Shown: positions 47,011 through 58,969 of the stretch, one piece after another | Layout: each line of letters starts with the position of its first letter | Position numbering within the stretch: position 1 is the first letter of the stretch | Source of the DNA: Malus domestica | Taxonomy: Eukaryota > Streptophyta > Magnoliopsida > Rosales > Rosaceae | Reading direction: 5' to 3' | NCBI RefSeq assembly: GCF_042453785.1 | Contig: NC_091671.1 | Coordinates: 40,008,501 to 40,072,500, forward strand | Length of the DNA stretch: 64,000 nucleotides | The notes under the pieces: model-generated | Told to the model about the DNA's origin: nothing | The model's input: the letters and a program-made list of their open reading frames with translations, nothing else | The model's database searches: none | Translations under genes and position numbers: made by a program

Positions 47011-47925
47011 GACCTACTTAACATCACTAGACGAAAGCTCAATTTGATGGCACTAAATATGCCAAAAACAAAGATAAGATTGAATTTATTCCCATCCTCT
47101 TCCCACTCATTTCTTTCCACCTTTCATATTGTGAGTTTGAAATGAGCATATCAGCCATAGGTGGGTTGTCTCTTAGCACACTGAGTAGCAAAGCATCTTA
47201 AGTTTGATGGCTTCCCATGAACATTTGTTCATTTTTCGAATGGAAACATTTGGAATCTAAGTTTGTTAGAAAGTGTATTCGGATTTGAAAGGGGCATATC
47301 TTTCAAATTCTTAGCACAATAAAAATTGGAGTTTTATATGATATCACTTCAATTTCTTTAAGAGATACTTGCTTTTTTATATATATCGTTTCAAGTTTGC
47401 GTATATATCAAACTATAATTTGCGTATAAGAGAAGAAAATTATTCACACGTAAGCAACTATGATTAGTTTGGGGTTACTGTGCTGTGAGAATAAATAGAT
47501 GTGGAAAAAACAAGTAAGTGTTTCGTAAACTATAGTGTTAAAAGTGCTTTTAGCTTTAATATATACATATATATATAAATATATGTATATATATAGGGTT
47601 ATGATTGTTAATATGAAAGTTTCATTAATTAGCATTGTTCACCAACCTCCAATGAAAAAAAATCGTTTTTTGAAAAGCATGTGTCGCTTCTGCTTTCTGT
47701 TGTTTTGGACACACAGTTTTGAAAAGAAAAAAAAAGTTACTTTTAAAAAACTTTAAGCAATGCCAACCAGTCCTAAATAATATCATGTTTCATCAATCAA
47801 TTTTGGCATGAGACACACGGACAATGAGCACACATTCCTCTAGAATATGGCATTGGATTCAAGCATTTCCTCATCATGTCTTAAAAAAAAAACATAGTGG
47901 CCACATCAGCATGTAGTTTGTTCTT

Positions 47926-47934
47926 CTATAAAAA
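47926..47934 (+). promoter_or_regulatory. TATA box of the 79-codon gene
   Basis: CTATAAAAA, 90 bp before the ATG at 48016. It is an unusually good match and spacing for a plant core promoter. Confidence 0.6.
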
Positions 47935-48015
47935 CCAAGGCAAGGCCATAAGCAAGTCTAATATCTTACCCTCTTGGCCAACACAAACAAAGAGACTACT
48001 ATCAAAGTATCAAGA

Positions 48016-48255
48016 ATGAAGCCCCAAAACATCTGTGGGGAGAGTTCTCTGTATGACGAATCGACGAGGGGTTTCCGAGAGACGCTCTGTCAGGCTTATC
48101 AGGCCGCCATGGTGGTTATGGCTAGGCATGGACGTCAGAATGATGGTAGGGGTCTCTTAGTTTCCAAACCAATTGGGAGAAGAATAAGATGGAACAACTA
48201 TGCAGAAGACCCCATTAGAACTCTCATATTCTTGGGGTCTTGGAGCCACACCTAG
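48016..48255 (+). CDS. Small plant protein, 79 residues, possibly wound-induced-protein-like
   Basis: Single exon. The first ATG after a TATA box opens MKPQNICGESSLYDESTRGF and runs to a stop at 48255. No signal peptide or membrane segment is seen. The middle is RETLCQAYQAAMVVMARHG. The C-terminus EDPIRTLIFLGSWSHT follows the same pattern as the ending of DUF3774/wound-induced small proteins (E-x-x-L-R-T-x-M-Y-L-x-x-W), which I recall as EESLRTVMYLSCWGPN in Arabidopsis. That similarity is short, so membership is tentative. Charged and conserved-looking codons plus the promoter argue it is real. Function unknown. Confidence 0.65.
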   Translation: MKPQNICGESSLYDESTRGFRETLCQAYQAAMVVMARHGRQNDGRGLLVSKPIGRRIRWNNYAEDPIRTLIFLGSWSHT

Positions 48256-49177
48256 GCTTTGAATACTTTGAATACTTGTTAGAAACTATGTCAAATATGA
48301 TAGATTGTTGGTGATTTACGTGTAATTAAATAATTACCATATGAATGTATATTATCCAATATATCAAATATATGGTCATACGTGATATCATAATCGATAC
48401 TGTTTTGTTTCTTATATGTAAGAAATTTTTTGTTTTTGTCAAACAAAAAAAAAAAGTTTATATACACAAAGAATTGGGTTCAAAAAATCAAAAACCGAAA
48501 AAAGGGAACTGAAGTTAAAAAAATTGAATCAAGAAAAAACATAATCGAAGTTGAAAAACCGAAACAAACCGAAATCTATTGGTTCAGTTCGGTTTCAATG
48601 GTTCATAAAACAAACCGAAACGCAATCCTAAAACTACGTCGATTTGTGATTTTAAAACTTAACCAAACACCCCCCCCCAAAAAAAAGAAAAACTTGCGTA
48701 CGGCGTCGTTTACCTCAATTTGGTAGCTGGCGACCCGAATTTGGTATCGAGATTCCCCGTCTTCTGCTTCTACCGCTCTCGCTAAGCTTGCGGTGAGTAT
48801 TTCTGGTTCTCCTTTTTTTGTTGAGATTTCTGGAATATTTTTTTTTATGTTTGGTATTGATTCTGTGAAGTACTATCCCCATCATTGTTATCTTGTTCTT
48901 AGTGTTCAAAGTTTCAGATTTTTTGTGTGAAAGGTTTAGAGGATTTTACAGCTTCTTGGTGTTTAAAAGATTCAGTTTCATATTGGGCAAACTTGCAGGA
49001 ACTGTAAAGTTCGATGCTTTGGTCTCAGAAAATGTAATTCCAGTTTAGGGTTTTTATGGGTACAGAAAATAAATGGTTGGTTTTACTGGATTACAGTAAC
49101 CCGCTGCGGTTCGAGCTCCGAATCAGCCCGACCCGTCTTTCATATCTTAAGGATTGAGTGAGTGGAGTGGTTGATCA
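48256..49177. other. Spacer and FOLD2 leader
   Basis: About 48440-48620 is an A-rich stretch with repeated AACCGAAA and AAACCGAA words, probably an old repeat. A C9 run at about 48670 starts a GC-richer zone leading to FOLD2. No gene is seen. Confidence 0.5.
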
Positions 49178-50877
49178 ATGGCATCGCAATCCGATCACAA
49201 GGCTGCGATAATCGATGGGAAAGCCATAGCTCAGACCATCCGAAATGAGATTGCCGAGGAAGTTCGCCATCTGTGGCAGAAATACGGCAAGGTTTGCTTT
49301 TTGCACCTGGATTTTTTATGTTGTTTGGTGGATGAATTGTTACATTGTAATGGAAATTGTTTGGTGGATGAATTTTGACATTGTAATTGGGAAATTGTTT
49401 AGGTCCCGGGACTGGCGGTAGTGATAGTAGGGACCAGGAAGGACTCCCAAAGCTATGTGAGCATGAAGCGGAAGGCGTGTGCTGAAGTTGGGATTAAATC
49501 CGTGGATATAGACCTCCCCGAGAATGTGTCCCAGGATGACCTCGTTGCCAAAGTTCACGAATTGAATGCTACTTCCGATGTACATGGTTAGTTGATTGAA
49601 TGATGATTGCTCAATTTTTGCTTTTGAGTTGACAAATTTTTCGGAAAATATTTGATTTAGGCCTAATGGAATCTGAAAGTAGGTTTAATTTTGTTGACAG
49701 GTATACTAGTTCAGCTCCCATTGCCAAACCATATTAATGAGGAGAAAGTGTTGAGCGAAATCAGCATCGAGAAGGATGTCGATGGCTTTCATCCTCTCAA
49801 CATCGGCAAGCTTGCAATGAAAGGCAGAGAACCTTTGTTCCTTCCTTGCACTCCCAAGGCAAGACACTCGAGTTATGTATTCAAACACAGATAGACGCTG
49901 ACACACACACAGTATGTTTGGTTTGTTCGAGGATTCTCTCAAACAAGGAATCCTTATTGTCCAAGCAATATTCACATAAAATGGTGAAAGCCATTCATGT
50001 ACAGGTTGTAGCTTTGTTTTATAATGGTTTTTTTTTCTGCAGGGCTGTCTTGAACTTCTGTCGCGAAGTGGGATAAGCATAAAGGGAAAGAAGGCAGTGG
50101 TTGTTGGCAGAAGTAACATTGTTGGATTACCAGTTTCATTGCTGCTTTTGAAAGCAGATGCTACTGTTACCGTAGTCCATTCCCGCACACCTGATCCAGA
50201 GAGTTTCATTCGTGAAGCGGACATTATTATTGCTGCAGCAGGACAGGCAATGATGGTAGGCACTTCATAGATTATAGATCCGTGGTATGCAGTAACATCG
50301 TCTTATGACATGCAGGTGTTATCTTATTTCATATTTCTTGGCTTTCCACGAAAAATCTAGTACATAGTTTTGTTCTAGTTAGAAGAATACGACTAGTTGT
50401 TTGGTTCCATTCATCCCAAGTGAAGGAAAAAGGACACTCCATCGTCTTTCACTTTGCAGTTGTAAGACAATTCATTAGATGTTTATAAGCTTTCACTAGG
50501 CTCCCTCGTTGCTTCAATGGAATAACCAACATCTGCCAGTGCAGCTGCATTGTGTCAATTTTGTACTTTCCTTGCCTTCGTTGGCCCTAGTGTCGATTGT
50601 TGTTTATGTGTTGACTCAATGAAATATATTCCTTACTGAATTTCAGATCAAGGGTAGTTGGATAAAACCGGGTGCTGCTGTCATTGATGTTGGCACAAAT
50701 GCTATAGACGACCCGAGCAGAAAGTCAGGCTATAGATTGGTTGGAGATGTGGATTTCCAGGAAGCATGTAAGGTAGCCGGATGGGTAACTCCTGTTCCTG
50801 GTGGCGTCGGACCAATGACGGTTGCAATGCTACTCAAGAACACTTTGGATGGTGCTAAGCATGCTATTGCTCAATAA
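49178..50877 (+). CDS. FOLD2: Bifunctional methylenetetrahydrofolate dehydrogenase/cyclohydrolase
   Basis: Five exons: 49178-49291, 49403-49586, 49701-49858, 50043-50255, 50647-50877. They sum to 900 nt, so 299 residues, the size of the cytosolic plant FolD. It interconverts 5,10-methylene-THF, 5,10-methenyl-THF and 10-formyl-THF, using NADP. Seen: YVSMKRKAC with the catalytic Tyr/Lys pair (about 56 and 60), [21 protein letters not shown], the Rossmann loop [10 protein letters not shown] (about 171-180), and [15 protein letters not shown] near the end. There is no transit peptide, which fits a cytosolic enzyme. The third intron starts with GC rather than GT (AAG|GCAAGA at 49858/49859), and only that junction keeps PCTPKGCLELL in frame. 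Confidence 0.95.
49859..50042 (+). other. GC-AG intron of FOLD2
   Basis: The donor is AAG|GCAAGA and the acceptor TTCTGCAG. GC donors are a known minor class handled by the normal spliceosome, and the rest of the donor matches consensus strongly, as is usual for them. Confidence 0.85.
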
Positions 50878-51164
50878 AGCCACCCCTTGTTCCTTGATCC
50901 CTTCATAATAAGCTGAACACATTTTGGCAATAAAGTTTGATTTTTATGGATGTAATTTATAAATTTTACTTTTTATTTTTAAGTCTTTGGGAATTTCGAT
51001 CCCAGTTTTAACTGATCTTGAGCCGTTTCATGCTATGCTTGTATGAAGAGTTAGTGATTTTGTTCAGACACAAACTGACACATTTTCTAATACAAGTAGG
51101 GCGGGGAATGCGTACAATGGTAGGAATTACCAGTATTAGAGTGTTAATTTTGTGTGTTTAAATA
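50878..51164. other. FOLD2 3' flank
   Basis: A/T-rich flank. No feature is recognised before the plastid-derived piece. Confidence 0.5.
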
Positions 51165-51300
51165 ATTTTATTGATGGAGTCATCATTTTAGGAGCCACTT
51201 TAGCTCTTGCTCAAAAAGATATTAAGAAAAGCTTAGCTTATTCTACAATGTCTCGATTGGGTTATATGACGTTAGCTCGAGGGATGAGGTCTTATCTAAT
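51165..51300 (+). pseudogene. ndhF: Nuclear copy of a plastid ndhF fragment (NUPT)
   Basis: Reads [20 protein letters not shown] followed by [15 protein letters not shown]. This is a conserved stretch of plastid NdhF (chloroplast NADH dehydrogenase-like subunit 5), where the usual text is SQLGYMMLALGMGSY. Only about 45 codons are present. Several replacements at otherwise fixed positions (for example Q to R, L to R) indicate relaxed constraint after transfer to the nucleus. It is not a functional gene. Confidence 0.85.
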
Positions 51301-51414
51301 AACTTGTGGGTGTGTTTCATTAAACCCCAACAAATTTAACCCAAAAAATCAGCAAATCAAAATTTTAAATTTTCAGTTATGCTTTCAATAAACTTGTTAC
51401 TTAACCAAGCCAAA

Positions 51415-51457
51415 ATAGAAACTAACATCACCTATAAAAACTTCCAAAAGTACAAAC
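51415..51457. repeat. Part of a 70-bp tandem repeat split by Copia 2 (left piece)
   Basis: GAAACTAACATCACCTATAA...CCAAAAGTACAAAC here recurs at about 58886-58925, beyond the right LTR. It is therefore the left part of a unit cut by the insertion. Confidence 0.85.
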
Positions 51458-51652
51458 AGATAGAATTCTAGGGTTTTCATGAATATTGATCTCAATATTA
51501 TTCATCTCACATAGAGGAATATATATAAGCTTATACAATCTCCTACAAATCAGGAAATAAATATCCTAAATATATTAGGATATCAATTACATACTCTCAT
51601 ACCCAAAATATCCCTACATTCCTTATTCCCCAAAGGTTGACTCACAGCAACA
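51458..51652 (-). repeat. Copia 2, 3' LTR (left copy)
   Basis: 195 bp. On the minus strand it begins TGTTGCTGTGAGTCAACC. It matches 58656-58850 at about 187 of 195 positions without gaps. Confidence 0.95.
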
Positions 51653-53246
51653 CTCCCCCTCAAGTTGGTGCGTAAATATCACCTAAACCCAACTTGTTAA
51701 GTGAGTCCTGAAACACTCTTGATGACACGGCATGAGTTAATACATTAGCCAACTGATCTTCAGATCTCACATACGGAATATAAATCAACTTAACATCTAA
51801 CTTATCTTTGATAAAATGTCTATCTACCTCAAAATGTTTTGTATGATCATGCTGAACTGGATTATTAGCTATTTCTCTCGCAGCTTGATTATCACAATAC
51901 AACAACATAGCTCCATGTGGTTTGAACCCAATCTCGATCAGGAGGATCCTTAGCCACAACAATTCACAAATTCCATGTGCCATACCACGATATTCAGCCT
52001 TCGTAGTGGACCCAGCAACCACATTCTGTTTCTTGCTCCTCGAAGTTACAAGATTACCTGCAACAAACGTAAAGTACCCTGATGTAGAGCGTCTATCAGT
52101 AACATTTCCAGCCCAAGCAGCATCTGTGTACCCTTTTACCTCTAAATGCCCATACTTTCTGAAGATTAACCCTTTTCCAGGTGCACCTGGTAAATCGCTA
52201 GATGATGATTCTGAACTATAAGTGTTTCTATTGGTTTACATGCCAACATCTTTGTCTCAGACAAAAGATCCAGAACATACTTCCGCTGTGACAAGTAAAT
52301 ACCCTCACAGGAATGAGCAACTTCAATTCCCAAGAAGTACTTCAAGCCTCCTAAGTCTTTTATCTCAAACTCCGAAGAGAGATACCCCTGTAACCGCTTC
52401 ATCGCTTCGGTATCATCACCAGTAACTACCATATCGTCCACATAAATTATTAACAAGGTGACATTTCCTCCCCTGCGTTTGATAAACAAAGTATGATCCA
52501 CATTTCCTTGTCGATAACCATATTTCTTCATTGCATCAGTGAATCTTCCAAACCATGCCCTCGGCGACTGTTTGAGTCCATAAAGAGCTTTTCGCAACCT
52601 ACACACCTTACCTGTCCTGTTCGACACTTCAAACCCGGGCGGAAGCTCCATGTAAACGTTTTCTTCCAAGTCTCCATGTAGAAAAACATTTTTACATCAA
52701 ATTGCTTCAATGACCAATCAAAATTAGCAGCTAAAGATAAAAGCACTCGAATAATGTTCATCTTTGCTACTAGGGCAAATGTTTCTTGATAATCTACTCC
52801 GAAAGTTTGTGTGTACCCCTTAGCAACCAACCTTGCCTTGCATCTGTCAATAGTTCCGTTTGCGTTGTGTTTGATGGTGAATACCCATTTGCATCTCACT
52901 GGTTTTTTCCCTTGTGGTAGTGACTCCATGCTCCAAGTATTATTTTTTTGTAGAGCCTCCATTTCAACTTCCATTGCTTTTGTCCATTGAGGATCTCGCA
53001 AAGCCTCTTCCACTATTGTTGGGATTTTGATTCCATCCATTGTATTCACTATGGCTCGGCACTTAGAAGACAATCGATGCATAGAGACATACTTTACAAT
53101 AGCACATAAGACTTTTCCATCAGGAGAATACATGTTAGGTGGTTTCCCACGATTTTGTCTAGATGGCAACACATATGTACTTTCAATATTAGTCAAATTA
53201 CGAGCTCCATTAGGTTGAGATGAACTTACCTCATGGATATCCTTGG

Positions 53247-55578
53247 TGACACACCCCGACTGAGATCAGGGTATGCTGGCCATCACGTGACGTGAGGATG
53301 ACGTAGCCATGTGCACATTGCGGAAGCAATAAGGATAAGAAATATATGAATAATTAAGAACTAAAAGTTACTAATGTGCACTAATAAACCAGAAGTGCTA
53401 GGAGTGCAATACAAAGGTAAATACTCATAATCAGAGCATAGAAAGTCTAGGTGCAGTTCAGTAGGACAAGTACTAATTATACAGTACCAGAAGATGTCCT
53501 ACAATTATTTTATTCTGTCAGAACCGCCGAAATCCTCAAAGCCACCAACAACAAACTTACCTAAAATCTGGAGGGGCGCAAAACAGAAAACGTGAGTGGG
53601 CAAAAATAAATGTTTTACAAAACCATTTCATTTCTCAAAAGTTCTAACCCCTCGCCGTAAAACATGTATAAATTTTCCCAGAAATAGAATATAACATATA
53701 CATCAACATATATATAATTATCTCAATTCAAATCATGCTTCACATAATCATATTCATAAGTATGCCATGCCAAAACATAAAATAGAAAAAATAATTCAGG
53801 TGAGAATAATTTCATGGAAGATAACATATTAGTCGGAACCCCTGCATAAGTTTGTACGGCTGAATTCATAGCTCATTAGTCAATCTAGCCGGAGTCATTA
53901 CCATGACTTATACGGCACTACACTGCACATAAGTCGAAACCACTAAAAAAGGTATGTATGACAAGACTGGGTGAAATATAATTATGCTCAATACTACTCT
54001 CTCATGATAGCTGGGTGATAATTCGCTAGTCACCTGCAAGTCGGAACCACTTATGATAGTTTGTACGACAGGACTGTGCACCTAAATTGGATCCAATGTG
54101 AGCATATGGTGCGGGAGGTGACATTATAAATAGGCATGTGCCATAACTCTGGCCAAATCACAATCACCCTAGGTGCAGTTTTATGAACTCAACGCTTCTC
54201 AATTAATCATAACTTTAAATCACATTCACAATTCATAACTCACTTGGGCTTACTTGAGCGTCCACATCACCACAATTATATATCAAGCATCATATACTAT
54301 TTCATAAACAAAACATAACTTTATGCATGGCATTCAAGGCATACTTTCATTTAAACACATTTTTTGGGAAAATATCAAGTATATAAGTATATACTGAAAA
54401 CTAAAAGCCCACTCACTGGTATGTTGAAGGGTCGTAGCCCCCGAGTCCCCCTTGACTGCCCTCGTCCTCGGGATAAGTCTCACCTATATGTGAATTAACT
54501 GAATAAACGTTAATTTAAAGCACATAGACAAAACTAGCTAATAACTTCTCATACAATGCTCAAATGGGGTGTTTGAATATACCAACGTGATCTACACAAC
54601 TCCACGAACATCCCCATATTTTTAAAATAATTTTCCGACCACCCACGCGCCGCCAAGCGCTGGCCAAGGCACGGCTAGAACCGCGGGCACGTGCCTGGCA
54701 CACTGACGGTGGTAGTAACGGCGTTAGGGAATATTTCATTAAAATCTGGAATATTTCATCTAAAAACTAACGGTGTTACCTTACGTCGTTAGCATATTCC
54801 GTCAAAATTGACGGAATATGCTCTTTCTTCCCTGACAAGTCACTGGACATCGGCGACTGTTCGCCGGTTTCTGGAAAAGCTTATAACCCTAATTTGTACC
54901 TCATTTTAACACCAAACTTTATGAAATTTGAACCATTTTGAAGATCTCATTAAGACGAACAAAACCATACCTTTTACGAGCCCTAAAACCCACGGGATTC
55001 GCAGAAAAACTCCTAGATATTCCGGCCAAACTTGCAACTCGTCGAATCTCACTATTCCGACGTCCAAAATCTTCCAACAAAGCACTCATAGCCTCGTGAG
55101 GACCTCCTTAAGCTACCTATAAACTTGAAATCCCAAAAAATATGAGATTTTACGTTTGCATGAATAGTACCATAATCAAAGATCGAGAAAAACTAGGGTT
55201 TTCGAAGGAGTTCTTACCTAAAAATGGTACCATTCGACTTGTATGAGCCTCAGGAACACTATGGTGTCCTTTAAACCCTCGATCTGTAAGCTTCCTTCTA
55301 GATTTGATGTTGGTCCATAAGTGAGGGAAGGATAGAAAGTGAGTTTGAAAGCGAGAGAGCACGGGAGAGAAGTGAGAGGAAAAGTTTGTGTGTGTGTGAG
55401 TGGTCCATGTGGTCACCAACCAAAACCACAAAACAAATTTCCAAATTTTGTTCCAAAAATTAAGGAAAATGCAAGTTTGGACCACCATTTACATGCATAA
55501 CACACCACAATGCTCATATCCTAGGGTAAAATAGTCAATTCACGTCATCGATAATTTATTTCGGGACAGGCTGTGACA
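53247..55578. mobile_element. Solo LTR of a large LTR element, nested in Copia 2
   Basis: 2332 bp. It begins TGACACACCCCGACTGAG and ends GACAGGCTGTGACA, thus TG...CA on either strand. A perfect 5-bp duplication CTTGG lies at both edges (53242-53246, 55579-55583). I see no internal pol region and no second copy, so it looks like a solo LTR left by recombination. The TGTCACAGCCTGTCCC start is of a type common in large plant LTRs, perhaps Gypsy. It interrupts Copia 2 between the integrase and reverse transcriptase parts and so is younger than it. Confidence 0.85.
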
Positions 55579-58500
55579 CTTGGGCACATGGATGGGTACA
55601 ACAAGAGAAGGGTTATTCCTTAAAGTGTTTTGGTCGTCCAAACTTTGAAGCAATGGTCGCAGCTCACTGCTACCTTGATACTGTGCACCTGACCGTGTAC
55701 TGGCTGTGCACCAAACTGTTCACCAGCTGTCATGTCATCGGCCCACTCACGGATTGGGGCTCACGTGCTGCTTCACGAGCTACCAAAGACTAGGTCTCAT
55801 TCACACTAATGGGCTTAAGCTCATGGATTTGAACTGATGGCAGCTATCAGCCCTGTTGGCAAATGCTGTCACCGTGGTAGACATCATGCTGGCAGGTGTC
55901 GCATTGCTGGGTTTCACGGTCCTACCCAGTTGGAAGATCAATCCAACTGTAATCTTCATGTGTACTTATCTCCCCCTGAAGGTTATAGTTGGTGTGATCA
56001 GTGACAAAGAACATCTCGTGTTCGGAAAACGTAACATCCATAGTGACATATGTATGCTTGGTTGGTGGGTGGTAACACCGGTACCCTTTTTGCTGACCAT
56101 GAAATCCCAAAAAGATACATCGAACTGCACATGGATCCAACTTACTGCGTTGATTTTTATGGAGATGTACATAGGCCACACACCCAAAAATACATGGTGA
56201 CAATTGAAGAGAAGATGGTAACATCACATGGTCAGCAAAAACCTCTATAGAAGTTTGAAAATTGTGTACTCTGGTGGGCATTCGGTTCATTAGATAAACT
56301 GAATATCTAACGGCATCCGCCCAATATGAATGAGGGGCGTGAGCACCAATGAGAAGTGCTCGAGTGGTTTCCCAAATATGTCTATTTTTGCGTTTAACAA
56401 CCCCATTTTGTTGTGGGGTTTGTGGGCAAGAAGTCTCATGAAGAATGCCATGCTCTTGGAAAAATTGAGAGAGTTCAGTACTGAGATATTCGCCACCATT
56501 ATCTGATTGGAGAACCTTAAGAGGAAGAGAGTATTGATTTTCAACCATGTGATAAAATTGTTGAAAAATTTTCCCAACCTCACTTTTATGTTTCATAGTA
56601 TAAAGCCATGTCATTCTGGTTCAATCATCAACAAAGATAAGAAACCAACGTACACTGTGAATAATAGCAACTGGAGAAGACCCTCACACATCAGAATGGA
56701 CTAGCTTAAACGACACTATTCATTTATTTAAACTCAAATGATAAGAAATACGATGGCTTTTTGCCAGAATGCAATCATTACATTGAAAATCAGAGTCTGA
56801 AATGCCACAAAATAAAGACGGAAGTAATTTTTTCAAATAACCAAAAGATGCATGCCCCCAGTCGACCATGCCATAACCAGATTGTCTTATTCTTGTTCGG
56901 CTGGCTACTGTGTACTTGGTTCACTTTGCTTGCCGACACATCATCCACATATTATAACCCTCTCCTCTAGTACCACGCCCAATTATTGCCCAAGTCTGGA
57001 CATCCTGAAGTAGGCAAAAAATGAGAAACATTAACACAACACAATCTAATTGCTCAGTAACTTGACCAACATACAGTAAATGATTGGATAACAATGGAAC
57101 AAGTAGTGCGTTGTGAATAGACAAAGACAGAGTAAGGGAAATAGAACCGGCTCCTGTTATAGGAGCAACATCACTATTGGTTGTGATGACATCTTCTTTA
57201 GATGGTGAAGTCATATGATAAAATAATAATGCATCATAAGTCATATGATCTGTAGCTCTATAGTCAATTATCCAACCAGTATCCTTTTGGTGGACGATAT
57301 TAAAACAGTACCGATTTTACATGGGTCCTCTGAGTTTTCATTCATTGAAATCTGATTGATGAGAGATAGTAATGGACCAGTTTCATCAACCTTGGATGTT
57401 GTCGTGACATGATGTGACAAATTGGGCCTTGGCTGACCTGCTGCGATGGCTACAATGCCACTGCTGCTCCTTGCTTTGTCTTGTTGGGATTTGGGCCCAA
57501 CGTGGCCTCCTCCATTCGGTGATGTTCCTTGTCCAACAGCCGCAACACGTGCTTGTCCCGAGGCATGTTTATTCCCTTATGCTTTTAATTCCTTCTTCCT
57601 TTCCCTGTACCATTATGGATAACCATGAATTTCAAAACATGTTTCCTCGGTGTGTTGGGTTCCATTACAGTGATTGCAATGGAGTTTATCTTTATCGATA
57701 TCTTCTTGCGTACGGGATGACCGAGAGTTTGCAATGGATGATGGATGATAATTTGGCGCTTTAGTTGCCATAGCCATAAAGGGTCATGTTACCGTGATGC
57801 TCTTTGTTCCCATCATAGTGGCCTGCCTCTGAGATTCGCGTCGTACTAAATTAAAACATTCTTCTATTCCAGGAATAGGCTTTATCCTTAGAATCTCACT
57901 CCGAACTTGGTTGAAACCACTATCTAACCTAGCAAGAAAATCATACACCCTATCCTTTGCAATTTCCTCTTTACGAGTTTTCAAATCCGCTCCACACACC
58001 ATACGGAGAGGACATCTCTTGTCAAGGTCCTACCATACACCTTTCAATTCGGTGAAGTACAGGTTAACTGGGAGACCATCTTGTCTTGTCCGTGTAGCCT
58101 TGCATCGAAGTTCATAATATTGTGACTCATCAGAACCATCATAGAACATCTGCGTGACGCTTTCCCAAATATCCTTGTCGTGGGCAGGTCTATAAAGAGA
58201 CCAAGTAAGTGTGATTCCATGGTTTTTAACAGCCATCCTCTCACAATAGCATCTTCAGTTGACCACCTTGCATATCCCGGAGCATCTTCCTCGATTGCAG
58301 GAATTTTCCCTATTAAATACCTTAGCTTGCCGAGCCCTGAAACATGAACCTCCATCATCTTTGACCAAACTTTGAAGTTCGAGTCGCTTAACTGAAACCC
58401 GAAAGGAATGGCGTTGATGTTGGTAGACTCGCCTGGGTTGGACATGGTGTGCACGGGGAATCAAATCTGCCTTATGTTCTCCAGCCATCGCAACAAGTTC

Positions 58501-58655
58501 CTTGGATATGTTTGGTTAGATTCTTGCAGCTTTGATGTTTACAAAGGCTGCAATTCGGTTTTGTGGTTTCTAACACACTCTAGGATTCAAACTGTGAGAG
58601 AGTTTATTGGGAGTTTGTGGCTGTCGAAGGCAGGCCGAACCTGCTCTTGATACCA

Positions 58656-58850
58656 ATATAGAATTTTAGGGTTTTCATGAATATTGATCTCAACGTTATT
58701 CATCTCACATGGAGGAATATATATAAGCTTATACAGTCTCCTACAAAACAGGAAATAAATATCCTAAATATATTAGGATATCAATTACATACTCTCATAC
58801 CCAAAATATCCCTACATTCCTTATTCCCCAAAGGTTGACTCACGGCAACA
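58656..58850 (-). repeat. Copia 2, 5' LTR (right copy)
   Basis: 195-bp partner of 51458-51652. The primer site lies immediately inside it (58643-58655). Confidence 0.95.
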
Positions 58851-58955
58851 CAAACTAATATCACCTATAACAACTTCAAAAATTGGAAACTAACATCACC
58901 TATAAAAACTTCCAAAAGTACAAACTAATATCACCTATAACAACTTCAAGTTGAT
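58851..58955. repeat. 70-bp tandem repeat (right pieces)
   Basis: CAAACTAATATCACCTATAA starts at 58851 and again at 58921, a 70-bp period. Each unit is itself two related 35-bp halves (CAAACTAATATCACC... and GAAACTAACATCACC...). With 51415-51457 it rebuilds the array present before Copia 2 entered. Confidence 0.85.
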
Positions 58956-58969
58956 TTCAGATCCGTATA

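Larger units (their letters stand above)
39939..47925. other. Gene-poor region, 40-48 kb
   Basis: No gene is supported over 8 kb. It contains an AT microsatellite (about 40989-41011), hAT elements at 41503-42223 and 44048-44581, an 82-bp tandem duplication (42771-42927), a foldback MITE (43149-43332), SINEs at about 43.57, 45.84 and 46.36-46.65 kb, and an inverted pair of one repeat family (45.12 and 46.71 kb). All are listed separately. Short reading frames here are low-complexity. Confidence 0.6.
51458..58850 (-). mobile_element. Copia LTR retrotransposon 2, degraded, with nested solo LTR
   Basis: Two 195-bp LTRs (51458-51652, 58656-58850) with a 5-bp target duplication CAAAC (51453-51457, 58851-58855). 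The primer site for initiator tRNA-Met (GCTCTTGATACCA on plus) abuts the right LTR, and a G-rich purine tract abuts the left one. Read right to left: gag (about 57.8-58.5 kb), protease/integrase (about 55.9-57.3 kb), then after the nested insertion reverse transcriptase with YVDD (about 52.2-53.2 kb) and RNase H (about 51.66-52.1 kb). This order is Copia; the lineage is not assigned. The coding part carries several defects besides the insertion. The LTRs differ at about eight positions (about 4 percent), roughly twice the distance of Copia 1, so it is older. Without the insertion it would be about 5.1 kb. Confidence 0.95.

Noticed and set aside
51152-51391. A functional NADH dehydrogenase gene
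   Set aside because: Only a short ndhF stretch is present, with replacements at conserved sites and no flanking plastid sequence.
53247-55578. Reading frames within the large solo LTR
   Set aside because: Short, low-complexity, no pol motif. They fit non-coding LTR sequence.
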